Assembly (NCBI GenBank): GCA_030762935.1
Contig: CM060895.1
Span: 75,933,001 to 75,997,000, forward strand
DNA: 64,000 nt
Source: Hymenopus coronatus
Taxonomy: Eukaryota; Arthropoda; Insecta; Mantodea; Hymenopodidae
Reading direction: 5' to 3'
Part shown: positions 44,784 through 57,702 of the stretch, piece by piece
Position numbering within the stretch: position 1 is the first letter of the stretch
How the letters are laid out: each line of letters starts with the position of its first letter
Notes under the pieces: model-generated
What the model was told of the DNA's origin: nothing
Databases searched by the model: none
Seen by the model: the letters and a program-made list of their open reading frames with translations, nothing else
Made by a program: the position numbers and the translations under genes

Positions 44784-46462
44784 ACTCTCAAGTTCTACTT
44801 GCACAAAAAGGTACAAATCTTCCAAGAAGGGCTTAAGGATTCTGTAAATACTATATTAGATGCAGAAGAGCAGACTTTTAAACAGCATTAAGTGGGAAGC
44901 ATAATTATTTCAACAGTATAATTTTTAAAACGTTTTTTCGGTTTTTAATTTTTCAGCATTTTCTTTCCAAATTGTTTCAAATTAGATCAATTTGGGTATA
45001 AACCAATATTTTATTGTTCAGTATGTTTAATGTACGCGAGTGCAGTTGCTACCCTTAAGTAAAGCGAAACTTCTATGCTTGTCCTTGACGACCAATAGCA
45101 ATCCTGATTTTCAGGAAGTAACATTCACATATTTTTTCTTTTGAAAAACACGTATATTGACCTCACGACTTACCTAATTGGCCACTTTTGTGAGAGAATG
45201 ACTCAGAACACAAACACAGAAACACAGATCCCCTGCGCCATGTAGTACCAAAACTAAACAGTAGCTTGCGTGGCCATGGGCACCGACCAGTTACATATTA
45301 ATTCGACCCCGCGTGGGGTCTAAGTGGTCAACATTCCAAATTCACGTTATTTATATGTAGGGGAAACCGCTTTAGAGATGTTAAAGAAGTTACAACTCTG
45401 CAGAAAGGACTGGAAAGGCTGGTTTTGGGTTGAAAACGATTAGAAGGGTTCCTCAAAGGAGGCGGCCGAACTCTACACAAGCGTTTACTGACAGAACCTA
45501 AACTTCCTTGTATATAACAAGACAAAACATGATGAGAATAATATTTAGCATACTTAATTGTGATATTATGAAACAATAATGTTTATATTGCGTAAGGTTT
45601 AAACAAAAAATTGAATTCCTACATTTAACATTTACTTTCACCCAACTTTATAGGATAATTAAACATTCATGTGTGTAATTTATTATACCTATTACAAGAG
45701 TTTAACCATTGATATTAATATTTTAAAAATTATTGGATCCTGTAGGGATATTTTTAGAAACAAAAAGTCGTGAAAGTATAATCTTTGGAAATATTATAAC
45801 ATTTCAAGTGAAATTTAGATTTCTTAATTTATACAGATGAGCTTCCTTAATGCATCATAACTGTTCGGTGCAACTTTTAATACTCAGCACACTATGCCTA
45901 TTACGAATGCAGGTAAGTAAAGCAAAGTGACCATGGATTCCCTCCCCCCCCCACCTTCTCCTCCTTCTAAGCTTTGTATTTTCCTAAATTGGCAAACATT
46001 TGAGGACTCTCCCCTGTGTCGTTTTAACGTGTTTCTTTGTGCGTATAACAAATTTCGTCTTTTTTGTAAAGGTTTCTCTTTCGCGTATATTTATTAAAAC
46101 TGTCACGGCCCTTTACGGGCCTCCCGCATTGATCAAAAGCTCTTCAAAAGGCCATCAACCCTTTCCTTCAACCCTCTGCTCTTGTGTCACACAGGTAGTA
46201 GCCTGTAATTGATTTTCATTTTCAACCCCTTCCTCCATGCTGTTTATACACGTGTGAATTCGTGCATACGCGCAGTTCTAATAGCAAATTTCTTTTTTAC
46301 TTCTAAGGAATAAACGCTCCTGTCAGTGGCGGCTCATACACCCACGGAACAAATGCAGCTCTCTGTGGTAAAAGCTGGCTTCCGTGCTTAATAATGAAAA
46401 TAGCAGAGGAAAACAAATAAAAAGCCAGAAATAAGACACAAAGGGTTTCCCGTCACATGTCG
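44784..46462. other. Unassigned stretch
   Basis: Includes GACCCC-GCGT-GGGGTC (45305-45320), a small GC hairpin next to a weak B-box-like ATTCGACCCC, perhaps a decayed tRNA-derived repeat. A C-run lies at 45940-45955. No gene recognised. Confidence 0.3.
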
Positions 46463-46565
46463 TATTACTTTCTTTACAAAGTATATTATGCATTGGTAAG
46501 GAATTGCACTCCAAAAGTTCGATACCAAGATTGCCATATATTAAATATATTTACATGAAAAATAA
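46463..46565 (+). repeat. Rep-1 end fragment
   Basis: Left end (TTACTTTCTTTACAAAG, GAATTGCACTCCAAAAG, TTCGATACCAAGATTG) fused to ATATTAAATATATTTACATG by an internal deletion. Confidence 0.65.
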
Positions 46566-47392
46566 GCTGCTGAGGCAGTACGAGTGTATCCAAGGGGGAT
46601 AATAAGTACGATAAAGTAAATAAATATATGTAATAAAGAAATAAGTTTACATTATTAGAGAAAGTTAGCATAAGCGTATACGAGAGAAGAAATGTTTCAA
46701 ACTGTGCATGGAGAGATACCTTTCGCAAGGTTTTGTGGACAATAAGCCCAGGAGTGGTTTAAATGTATAAAAGAATGCCCTTAAACTAAAAAGGACAACG
46801 TAAGCTTGAGGGGGTGGGTGAGACTGTTACTGGAACATTACTGAGCTAGCAGCCCCAGTGAAATAGTAAAATAATTTCTATTCGCTCAAGAGACGCTCCT
46901 GTGAGCGGGAAAGAAAACCAATTAGAGCACCGTTTTAATGCTCAGGCAGAACAATGATGTTCGATATACATTATACAGAGGCAAGTTCTCACAACAGTTC
47001 TTGTCCCTTTACTGTACAAGACAGTTCGTCTTTAGGTAGCAGTACAGACAGTTGTTCTCCACAGTACTTCGGCCTTAAAGAGTATTTACGTAAGAAACGT
47101 GATACACACGATATTTAAGTTTCACTCGTAAATGATCACGTCTTACAGTTTCAGCTAGGATCTCAGAGAATTATAAAGCGTATGTAAATTGTTAATATTT
47201 CGTGGTAGCAGTTTAAATAAAATACTTAGACAAAAGCTGCAAATGTACTATCTCTGAAAAGGTTCCTTTTACTGTTCAAGTCCTGTTAAGGGACACTTGC
47301 TCAACCAAATATTCAACTAGCCGGAGTAAATATAATACATACGTAATTAATAAAAAAAAATAATCAGAGATAACGAGGAGTAGGGGCGACAA
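46566..47392. other. Unassigned stretch
   Basis: No repeat or coding feature recognised. Confidence 0.3.
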
Positions 47393-47578
47393 TCACACTG
47401 TATATCCTGAATGTTCTAGAATAGCCTCTTCAGAATTATTCAAGAACAAAGTTGCTTCACAAAAATTTATATCGCGTTAAAAAAAAATTTTGTCATAAGG
47501 TATTTTTTTTCAAAGTATTCCTTGTTATTGGTTTCAATTTTAAAATGTTTTCCCCAAACGGAAATTTCATATGATATT
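47393..47578 (+). repeat. Rep-1 internal fragment
   Basis: TATATCCTGAATGTTCTAG, ATATCGCGTTAAAA and TATTCCTTGTTATTGGTTTC follow the family order; both ends are missing. Confidence 0.6.
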
Positions 47579-49678
47579 TGGCGCTGAGAAGTGATTTGGT
47601 CAACTTGTGCTGCAGCAAATTTGATTTACTTACTGGCTTTAAATTAATAATTCCCATTGTAAGGTTGCCATTAAACTGTTTAACTTATAATAAGAGTATA
47701 TTTTGGAATGAGCGAAAAAGCTTTATCCCGTTACGAATGGCCATCAATCATGAAACTTACTCCAAGGTTCCAAAGGTTTCTGAAAGTCAATTTTAAGTTC
47801 GTCCAAGTGAAGTGTCACTTTCTATGTTGAAATAGTATGTACTCTGTATTGTTTCCATGTTTAATTCATAAAAGCACTGGTAATAATTAATCCAGATTTT
47901 GAGAGATATACCTCGAGAGCAAAAGAAGTGCCAATATGGTGATCCATGTGTTAAGTTGGTAAGGATTTAGTAACACAGCTCCTCTAATATTCATGGCTTT
48001 GCCTGGAACTAGATGTCTAAGTTAATTGACATATCGTCGTTTTGTGATGGCGGACGTGCATGAGAGGCTAGGTTAAAAGCAGTTTTAAATTATTTGAGAA
48101 AACGAAACTGGAAAATTAGAATCGAATAAACAAGTATGAAAGTATGTAAATCGAAAAAGGGCTATGTCATCTCAAAATGCCTTTCGAAGTCACATGGAGC
48201 ATTTAATGACCCGGCAGCATCGATTTCATAGCTCAGAAGGGAGATCAGTGGTACTAGAAACCGAATATTGGTGGGTTAGATCCTCACTATGTAACTGAAT
48301 TTTTAATTCTTTTTAATTCTACTTTTCCAAAATTACTTCGGAACTTATCTAAATTATATTTTCGGAGTTTTGCAAGACGACGAGTGTAAAAAAGGTAGTC
48401 AGTCCTTTTAAAAGTAATGCAAAACAGTGACTTTTTGTAACCTATCTTTGTTTTAAGTGACTAATTTGTGTATAAAACAGTTCCTTATCACAATCTTTAG
48501 TTCATTTTGTAATCCCAAACTTGTCCCAGTTAGTGGTAGTATTTCACTAGTTAGAGGCTGTTCTTGGAATTAATCCATATGACGCCCCCTTACATTCTTT
48601 ATCAATTTTTATTTGTTATTCATATAGTTTGTTCCCTTAAAATGAAACAAACAATAAACAAGACGATGTTTAAAAGGTAATTTCTTGCAACCACTCCACA
48701 TATTGTGAATCTTACACCCTCGATTGCCTTTGCTGCTGAGCTCAAATGCCAGACTTCTGACATAAAACCAATAAAAGATGAACACACAGAGCGAGTGTCT
48801 TTCAGGCTTCGGGAAAAATACTTCCCATTTATTTTGTCACTTAATTTCATCAATATAATAAGATGACAAGTAGGTGTGAAACACAAGTGATAAGGGGACA
48901 TTACTAACATTAAAATAAAGAAAACACTATAGTGAACCAAAAGCATCTTTTGCTCTTGACATAGCTCCATAAAAGCTCCAAAAATAAATAAATAATACAA
49001 AGCAATTTTCTTTGTGAAACAAAATGGTTTACCCGGTGGTGCGTTTTAAATCTGTAATGCAAATTTATTTAGTTTTACCATCTCACTCACCCATAGTCTG
49101 TATAACATATTTTACACTATCATTTGGAATAGCTTTTATGCTTCAATCTATAGAGCTGGAATGTTGTAATCTTCAACACATTAGTAACAATGAGTCAAGA
49201 ACGCATAGTATCCACCGAAATGTCAGTAAAATATAATAAACTTTTTACTTCCTTAACCTCTTTCCGAGAATCTTACAGCTTCTGTAAATTCTTACGGTCA
49301 AGTAAAGTTCTTCTAGAGGTGAAGAAATCATCCTAGAGAAAGTTTTAAGAGATACTAAACATAGAAGAGGTTGGTTACAACACGCAGTCGCCTATGAGAC
49401 TGCAATCAGTTCTTATATGGATCTAAGATTGACTAATACGTACGAGTATGTGTTGCTGACCAGAATCGAGAATAGCTCTCTGATGCTTGCTGATTCTGAT
49501 CAGGGGCTTTTTGGAACGAGGACGCAGCTATTGATGAAATGCACTATCAAAGAGTAGCTGGACAGTTGTTGAACCAAAGCCATAAAGAGAAAGGGATAAT
49601 TGTGTGCAGCTTAACGAAAGAAGTTTCTCAACCTGCATTTGCAGAATTTCTTTCTCTAGGGTTGAAAGATATATTTGC

Positions 49679-49709
<31 letters not shown>

Positions 49710-49715
49710 CAGCTG
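47579..49715. other. Unassigned stretch with a weak SINE head and a poly-A run
   Basis: 48222-48300 (CATAGCTCAGAAGGGAGATC; GGTTAGATCC) is a possible family D SINE head. A 126-codon minus frame (48620-49000) has hydrophobic segments but no motif. A 29-bp poly-A at 49681-49709 directly precedes a Rep-1 copy and may mark a retroposed sequence of unknown origin upstream. Confidence 0.3.
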
Positions 49716-50461
49716 AATTTCTCTACAGCAAATTATTGTTGTTAGGCTTATTCTTCTATTTAATTTATGCTAATTGAGAAAAATTAGCAAAAATAGTCTT
49801 TATTATAACCACTTCCTTGTAAGTAGATGGGAAACAAGGGTGTACCATAGTCAAAAGCTGGTTCCTATGTGACTGAACTTCCGTTGTTTGTAGGATAGAA
49901 GTTGACAAATTCCAGTATGAGACGTTTCTAAAGCCGAAACTAATAATAAGGAATATCTCTAAAACGATCAACTCCATGAAAAAAAATGTATATGACAAAT
50001 TGTGTGTTTTATCATGATCTACATTTTTTTTTTTGTGAAATAAGTTTTTATTTACCACTTACGGTTTACCAGTTAATCAAAATTCAATAAAAACATCCTG
50101 AATAAAGAGGTCTTTAAAGGCTATTCCCAAAAATTTCAAGATATACATTTTATTTGGCATGTAAACCTATCTTGAATATAAGAGATTTTAATCAAAATCG
50201 CTTGAGCCAATTTTAGAAAATCAAGATTTTCTAAAGTTTTTCCATGCAAAGGGTAGTTTGTGTGGGGGATTTTCTTGAAAATCTTCGTGTCGCATCCAAA
50301 CTTAAATATAAAATTTGGTATTTAACGGTCTTTTCATTTTTGAGCTATGCTGTCCACAGACACAAAAATGCCTGTTTTTGCAATTAGGGGGACCCAAAAT
50401 TTTTGGGTGGAATGCAACACTTTCTCTATACACTATGTACGTAGTACGTGTAAAGTAAAAA
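49716..50461 (-). repeat. Rep-1, nearly complete copy
   Basis: Begins inside the end repeat (GAATTTCTCTACAGCAAATTATTG) just after the poly-A run and ends at ACTATGTACGTAGTACGTG. The stem-loop end is missing, probably lost in the poly-A event. Confidence 0.8.
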
Positions 50462-50629
50462 AAGAAAAAAAAACGTTCAATTTTGGAATTCTTCAAACCC
50501 TAATTTCGTCCCTCTTTCATTGAATATGGATATCAGGTTTGGTCTTTACTTTGATGTGAAAATTGTGGACTCCATATGCTAATAAAAAAATAAATAAAAA
50601 AACAAAGAGACCAAAGTGAAAGTATCACA

Positions 50630-50830
50630 TTTTAGCATAACTCAAAAAGAAAAGTTTAGCTCAGCATCTTCCAAATATGTGAAGCGAAGATTTTTCAAGA
50701 AAATTTCCCATTCCAGCCTATTCTTTAAAGTATTATTTTTCGACGTTTCCGATTATCTTAAAAATTGCTATGACGATTTTGATCTCAAAGCCCTTTATTT
50801 AAGATGTGTACGTACGAAATAAAATAACTT
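50630..50830 (+). repeat. Rep-1 internal fragment
   Basis: AGCATAACTCAAAAAG, CAGCATCTTCCAAATATG and GATTTTTCAAGAAAATTTCCC match the middle of the element. Confidence 0.6.
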
Positions 50831-51334
50831 AAAATAAATGTTTGTATATGTTATTATTGTTTGGATGTTTCAACAATTGTTATTTTTAACGTTCTGTGGC
50901 TCTTCATCCGTTTCCGTGATCCAATTGAAAGAATGTGGACTTTCAAGGCCAGCGTATAGTGACCATTGTTTGGAAAGCTTAATCATGAGGATTCCTTCTC
51001 TACCCTTTTATCAAAAACGAAATGATTGATTATATTATTTTGGTAAATGCTTATCTCCATTAACAGAACTTTATCATCTTTCGTGAAAATTCTGTATAGA
51101 AGATATGCAAAAATAAAGGGCAATGAATGCACAAAGACATTGGGATATAACATAAAATTTTATTCAATGGTCAAATAACCAACCATTCAACCCACAGGCA
51201 TACTCAATTTTTTGTGTAATTATTCGAAATTTTCAGTAACTGATACAGTCAAGTAAGTTGTCTGACTCAAGTTTCTTGCCTCTAAACATTGCAGAAAAGA
51301 TCTGATCTCTATTTACAAATCAGATCTGCAAATA
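50831..51334. other. Unassigned stretch
   Basis: No feature recognised. Confidence 0.3.
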
Positions 51335-52130
51335 AAGGATTCTTGTAAAAGATTATTCTCCATCATGCTAATCAAGATAAACAGTACCAGAAATGGTATT
51401 TTCACTCATCTCCTTATAAGAAGAAGGGACCTTAGGGAATACACTGGGCTAAAGCATAGCGAACTATTTTAAAAGCTTCGTCATGTTATTCTCATTGAAG
51501 TTTGGTTTTCTTTCGATGGCCAGAAGTATAAAACAAGAGACATAAAACGAATGAGAACCTCCCGCTTCAGAAAAATATAAGGACTTTAAAAGTAAAATCC
51601 ATAAAAGGAATAACTTGGAAATATTAAACCCGTTTGAACCAATCTATATCTTTTATGTAGTATGTTTTTGTCTACTCTTACGCAGTTAAGCAAAAGTTAC
51701 ACAAAAATGGAGAGTATTCAGAAGCCTAAAGATATAGATTTTATTTATCATGTAAAAATCTAAAATATATAGAATTTTAATCAAAATCGTTAGAGCCATT
51801 TTTTTTAGAAAATAAATAAAATCGAAACAATACTTCCGGTAAAGGAGGAAGTTTTGTAAAATCTTCGTGTCGTATTCTTGGATGATACTAAACTTAAATA
51901 TCAAGTTTGTTATTTAACCGACTTTTCGTTTTTGAGTTTTGCTGTCCCCCACACACACATTTTTTCTAAATATTTTTGGTGATATGCCTGTGGCCAATTT
52001 TTGGATGGAATACAATACCTGCTCCACCTACCGTGTACACTGTAAATACGTGATAGAAAAAATTAATTAAGAAAGTATTTAGACAAAGAGAGTAGACAAA
52101 GTCACGTGAATGTAATGCATCATACTTTCA
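51335..52130. repeat. Rep-1 minus copy plus a plus-orientation end
   Basis: 51335-52065 is a minus copy of the ACAAGAGACATAAAACGAATG subfamily ending at ACCGTGTACACTGTAAATACG. 52066-52130 is a plus stem-loop end (GACAAAGTCACGTGAATG). Confidence 0.75.
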
Positions 52131-52619
52131 TTTGTCAACCCAAAGGCATACTAACCTTTCTGAGCAAAGCTGTGCAATTATTCGGTAGTTTCTATGGCTG
52201 ACTGTCATTTGTTTCACTGCGAAAGCACTGACAGCGTTACGAAAGGTGCTTTGACATACGTTTCTTGCCTCTCAGCATCGCAGAAATAACTCGAGGGACA
52301 ATGACAGAAGAAAAATGCTTGACGGTCCTTGAGTGGAGATTTTGTGTAGGTTGGTGTGACCATGAAGAGCACCTAACTCCGTGCGGCTCCTACGCGAAGT
52401 TCCACTCTGCTGCGGGACCTGGCTTGTGATTCACTGTAAACATATTGTCCCTAGCAGTCCTGCCAACAATGTGGGCGACTAGCACACTTAATTGGCGGCG
52501 CCTCGTCCAATTCAGGCCCGATTTGGTTGCGCTCAACAGGGACTAGATCTTGCTCTGGTCATGCAGCCAAAACCTTTCTAAAAGCAACACTGCGTATCAG
52601 TGAATTCATTACTTATATG
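52131..52619. other. Unassigned, GC-rich stretch
   Basis: 52300-52560 is the GC-richest part of the right half. Frames are broken in all directions and no repeat partner was found in the window. Confidence 0.3.
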
Positions 52620-53000
52620 CTTTTCCTTTCTACTTCTGTACTCCATATATAGTACATAGGTAGAGAAGTTAGTACATTCCACCCAAAATTCGAATCCGAG
52701 AATTCACTAAAACAAACTTTTTTTTTTCCAAAAACATTTTTCCATTCATGTGTATGTGAACACGAAACCTCAAGCACAAAAGCTGGTTAAATAATAAACT
52801 TTAAGATCTACCTATATATTGACTTTCCAGAAAATAGCCTATATAAAGACTTCGTCATTCTGAACAACCTTTGCATTACTAGCAAATGGCAAGAGATGGA
52901 CAAGAGCTTGCTACAAAAATGTAGAACTCGTCACACAGATTATGCCCTTTACATTTTTGTTACGAGCTAACCGTTTCAGAGATATTGATTGTTATTAGTA
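52620..53000 (+). repeat. Rep-1 partial copy
   Basis: Left end (TTTCCTTTCTACTTCTGTACT, ACATAGGTAGAGAAG) and a gapped core; the right half is missing. Confidence 0.7.
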
Positions 53001-53714
53001 GGGATAGCATCTTGGGGATACATGCAATACCAATTACATACCTACCGAGTATATAGTAACGCGTTGGGGAACGTGGCTCGTTGTAGAAGTATAATATGCT
53101 GATATTACAATACTGATATACATGCAATTAATGTCTTAGTACAGTTCTTCAATCAAGATTGAGAAATCTCTTGCTTGAACTTCAAATTAAACAATTAATC
53201 AGAGTCCCGTTTTAGAGGTGTGAAAAAGAAAGTGAAAGTAGTGTTTAGAAAAAAATAACAGATTTTCAATAATGCGTGAAATACGAATTGTGCTACGAGG
53301 TGTTGCTACGGAAATAATTGCTGATGGAGTACCTTGTACAATAGTCGATGATGTATCGTATTTCCGTTTTGCTCCAATCACATCTTGTGGTAGGAGCAAG
53401 GCCTGTTTTTCACATTATAAAGCCTGTTTCCGTGCCAATCGTAGACGATTCAGATTTGAGATATTATGAATATATGTTGTTCTGCATTCTGATCTATGTG
53501 TCTTGAAAGAAAGTGAAACGGATAATGATGCTAGTAACTTGTTGCACAACAGCAATTGAATGTAGATATATAAATATTAAAAATTTTAGTTCCCTTAAAT
53601 CGGTGGTAGTTATGTTTACCCCCCCCCCCAACCACAATCTCCCTCCACTGCTAGTGAAAACATCAGTCTATGCCAACACATCACAACTAAATACAATGCT
53701 GCGCTGTTATACCT
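53001..53714. other. Unassigned stretch
   Basis: A poly-C run lies at about 53620-53630. No gene recognised. Confidence 0.3.
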
Positions 53715-54340
53715 AGTTATTAGTTTCAATTTTATAATCTGTATACTTTTCTCAAACAGGAAGTCACCTGTATTTCTTCTGTTTAACCTTGGGACATATA
53801 CAGAAGCGAATTTCATTAATAATCGCATAGCGACAGGTTTTAAAACAAACGACTATCGCGTTAGCCTAGTGTATTTCCTTAGTCCTCTTCTAATTGTCAA
53901 CCTCCATGATATAATGGTTACCAAGCTAACTTCTTATACCCAAGATCACAGGTTCAAAGCCGGCAGAGGTAGATGAACCTTTTCGGGCGTAAAAATCCTT
54001 AGATTAGCTTCTTTTGAAAGGTAAGTCGTTGCTCCCGCGGTGGTCCTGGTCCTGGTAGAGTATGTAAAAGAACCTCAAGTCTGATAAAGAGATCTGTGAG
54101 CAAAATTAAGCGGTATTTCACGCCCAGTATACATTGGGACGCTGAGAACCACACCAATTCAACAGCGTCTATAAATAAAACTCAATTTCCATTTTCCTTT
54201 CTATTTATAAGGAACTAAGTAATAAGACTATAATGTTTATCTCCATTAACATGTTGTAGAAAAAAGAATAAGCTTTTCTAAGAAGTTTATTTGTAGAACA
54301 GGTAGAGAACGTTATGTGAGTGGAACACATTAGAATTTTA
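53715..54340 (+). repeat. Rep-1 right half, interrupted by SINE A
   Basis: 53715-53894 and 54194-54340 join into the right half of Rep-1, ending in TTATGTGAGTGGAACACATTAG. SINE A lies between them within the CCTTCTA block. Confidence 0.75.
53895..54193 (+). repeat. SINE family A inserted in Rep-1
   Basis: Head CCTCCATGATATAATGGTTACC; B-box CAGGTTCAAAGCC; TTTTCGGGCGTAAAAATCC; GTCTGATAAAGAGATCTGTG; TTTCACGCCCAGTATAC; AGCGTCTATAAATAAAACTC tail. Flanked by CTTCTAATT and TTTCTATTT, a degraded target duplication. Confidence 0.8.
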
Positions 54341-54892
54341 TTGCACTACAGCTGCAGCGACTTTCTCCCCGAGTGCATTAAAGGACACGAATATTCGCAC
54401 CAGAATATCAGCCAAGAATCAAGATTTCAAGTGGCTATTTTGCGTGGTAATTTATGAATACAAGGTTACGTGTGTGCATGTCTACCGCACATAACATACC
54501 GGCTTTACAAGGCGATACGTTTGTCGAAACTACCGCAGAATTTATAAATTAACTACTGCAGCTTTTGCGTTACTTTGTACTCTGAGGATATTGCCTAAAT
54601 AACGACTTTTTTGACTCACATAGAAGATAACATTGCATAAGGGCGCGACAAAGCGATTTTTTCCTTTAACAGTTATAGCCGAGGTTAAACCAGGGGAATG
54701 TCGCAGGATGTAATACCTGAAGCCCCAATACGTCAAGTCCTGATTTCAATCCCTGTTGACCAGCTAGTTTTTTTCGTGGTTTCCCAAGATCGGCAGGTGA
54801 GTCTAGATTATATACTACTGGGATACACTTTATAATATAACGAATTTTCCTCTTTGGCCAGGCATGGTGAACGGTGATATGCGACATATGCC
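54341..54892. other. Unassigned, with a SINE fragment at 54700-54800
   Basis: TCCTGATTTCAATCCCTG (B-box-like) followed by GACCAGCTAGTTTTTTTCG and TGGTTTCCCAAGATCGGC resembles the head-to-body junction of family B-type SINEs. The rest is unassigned. Confidence 0.4.
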
Positions 54893-55197
54893 TGAATGTC
54901 CTACAAACATAGGAGATAGGTAGAGAAGGTATTGCATTCTACCCAAAAAAATTGGTGCCATGATTACACTTGATATACTCGTTTTAGGGTCCACTGTATC
55001 TAAAATAAAAAAGAAAGCATTTTTACTTTTTTCACTTGGTACATAGTGAACAGATAGAAAGGTATATAATACAACGGACAATTCAATACCAAGATTTCGT
55101 CGGAAATACAATTTATAGGCTCCTCTACCGAAAATAAAAATAAAAAACAAACCAAAAAAGAACATGTTCAGAAAAATATCCGTATATGTATGTGTGT

Positions 55198-55257
<60 letters not shown>

Positions 55258-55925
55258 ACTCTTGCCTGTGCCTGTGAACACGGTACTCAAAAACCAAAAG
55301 TCGGTAAAACTTAGTATTTCAATTTAGTATCTCCCAACGAACCATCTCTTCACTTCAAACTACATTTTACATGGAAAAAATTTTAAAAATTTACATTTTG
55401 TCAAAAATTGCCTAACGATTTTGATTAAAATATGGTATATTTGCGATATTAAAATATACATTTTGAATTATCGGAAATAGGCTCTAAAGTGCCCATCGTT
55501 ATGGATGACGTTTTCATAACTGGTAAACCGTAAAACACATACAAAAACGTACTGCACAAAAAATGCAAATCTTGTTAAAGCATACAATTTTATGTCATAA
55601 CTTATAAGTTCACTATTTCCGAAATATTTCTTGTTATTGGTTTCAGTTTTAAAATAGTTAAACTTTACTCATAGCGAATTTATCAACTCCTGACCATGCA
55701 AAGAAACAGCTTCAATTACATATCAACCAGCTTTAAAAATAGTTGACTATCACTTTATCCTAGTGCATCCCCTTATTTCTCGCACTTATTACAAAGAAAC
55801 AGGTAATAACACCATTTTTGTTAATGTTTATCTCAATTAATATGAGCAGATAGAAGCATAGCCTTTTCAACATTAATTTGTTACAGAGTTGTAGAAAGAA
55901 TCATGTGAATGGAACACATTTAATT
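54893..55925 (+). repeat. Rep-1 left-end fragment followed by a complete Rep-1
   Basis: 54893-55020 carries a first left end (TAGGTAGAGAAGGTATTGC). At 55028 a second left end starts (TTCACTTGGTACATAGTGAAC) and continues as a full copy to ATCATGTGAATGGAACACATT. Tandem left ends suggest a copy inserted into, or recombined with, another. Confidence 0.8.
55195..55258. repeat. (GA)n microsatellite inside Rep-1
   Basis: A GTGA run then about 28 GA units in the slot where most copies have CA/TG. It creates a poly-(Leu-Ser) false frame on the minus strand. Confidence 0.97.
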
Positions 55926-56339
55926 TTTCCCCTGGCATGGAGCCTTCTGTCCAATGCAACAAGGATGTTCAGTCTGGAAACGTCAAGGCTCAAGCTACTT
56001 GGTGCCTGCCTCCATCAGATTTGGCCTTTCTTCATAGTCGTTCGCCTAATGCCATTGTCCGGAAGCTTTCTAGGCTATTGTCGAAATTTTAAGTTTCCAA
56101 TCCCTATCCCCATTCACTTTCGTCACTTTGTGGCGACATTTTTAGCACCCTACATCCTGAATTAATGCAAGCAGAGTCAATGGCACCTTCCCTGACAAAA
56201 GGGAAGCTTTGTCTAAAGTTAGAAATTCGTTTTTATACTTAATCCTAAACAATTTTTTAGTTGTTGAATGAAACTTATAAGTACCGATTAAGCAAAGCTT
56301 GGTGAAGTTATAGGGATGTTAATAATAGGAAAAATATTC
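55926..56339. other. Unassigned, locally GC-richer
   Basis: 55935-56165 is GC-richer than the background but has no convincing frame. Confidence 0.3.
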
Positions 56340-56508
56340 TTTTGTCTACATTATTAGCCGCTTTTTTTTTATTACTGGCTTATTTTTAACTAGCAGGAGA
56401 ATAGGGGAATACACAGGCTAAAGAGATAGTCAAATCTTTTAAAAGCCGAACATCATGTGAAACATTTGAAATTTAGTACTCTTTGCTTGCTAGGAGTAAA
56501 CCGGATTT
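56340..56508 (-). repeat. Rep-1 partial copy
   Basis: CTAAAGAGATAGTCAAATC and GCTTGCTAGGAGTAAACCGG match the distal part; the remainder is lost. Confidence 0.6.
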
Positions 56509-56880
56509 GAAAAAATTTTAAGGAGTCAAGATGAAATTTTCATAATTTTTTTCCATTTTCATGTTTTTAATGCATAAGGATATTTCGAATCTCCCGCTCA
56601 TTTTAGTATACCTTTCATAGTGGTAGACTAATGGTAAATAGTTTAAAAATATTGTTGAAAATAGTCCTGCGTACTAGTTCCTTAGCACACCTTCTGGTTC
56701 ACTCACTGGGTAAAAATCAATAAGTTTGTAAATATTAGTGTTAAAGAAAATACTTTTTTTTTATTTTGATCTCAACGTGCTAGTTTAGCTATTAATAGCA
56801 TTGACATCCCGCTCATATTTCGTTCATGTGCGAGTTTCAAAGTACTGTGAAGCTATGTATGGAAAGTTAGGTTACATTTC

Positions 56881-57702
56881 TACTTTCTCTATGCGTACTA
56901 TGTACATAGTGTATAGAGAGGGTATTGTAATGCATCCGAAAGTTCGATACCGAGGTTTCACTGGAAAAATGTTCGTGTGTGTGTGTCTGTCTGCGTGTGT
57001 GGGGACAGCATTGCTCAAAAAATTAAAAGACTGTTAAAAACCATATTTGTTATTTCAGTTTGTTATCTTCCAAGAATGTGACACGAAGGTTTTTAAGAAA
57101 ATCCCCCAACCCTAAACTACCCTTTACATGGAAAAACATTCGAAAATTTGAATTTTCATAAATATGGCTCTAACGATTTTGGTTAAAAACTATTATATTT
57201 AATATATTTACTTGCCAAATAAAATGTGTATCTTGCATTTTTAGGAATAGTCTCAAAAGACCTTCTTAATCTAGATGATTTTTATTTAATGTTGCATAAC
57301 TGGTAAACGTAAGAGATAGACAAAGACTACACAAAATATGTAGATCACGATAAAACACACAATTTATGTTATATACATTTTTTCATGGAGTTGATCGTTT
57401 TTTTTTTTTTTTAGATATTCCTTGCTTTTGGTTTCAGATTTAAAATACATACTTTTCTCATACAGGAATATGTCAACTGCTGTCCATACAAACAAAGGAA
57501 CTTCAGTGACATAGCAACCAGCTTTTGACTATCAATTTTACCTATGGTACTCCCTTATTTCCCTTCTACTTAAAAGGAAGCAAGTAATAAGGCTATCTGT
57601 ACTATTTTTTTCGATTAGCATGAAGTAAATAGAAATATAAGCTGTTTAACAATGATTGTTACAGAGATGTAGAGAAATTCATGTGAATAGAACACATCAG
57701 AT
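56881..57702 (+). repeat. Rep-1, complete copy
   Basis: One of the cleanest: TACTTTCTCTATGCGTACTA then TGTACATAGTGTATAGAG at the left, a short TG tract, and TTCATGTGAATAGAACACATC at the right. The best plus-orientation reference for the family. Confidence 0.92.

Noticed and set aside
46326..46345. hAT-like terminus (CAGTGGCGGCTCATAC)
   Set aside because: No inverted partner or 8-bp duplication was found nearby.
48620..49000. 126-codon minus-strand frame with hydrophobic segments, receptor-like
   Set aside because: No conserved receptor motif, AT-driven hydrophobicity and no splice support.
54830..55297. 155-codon minus-strand frame
   Set aside because: Poly Leu-Ser from a GA/CT microsatellite inside Rep-1.
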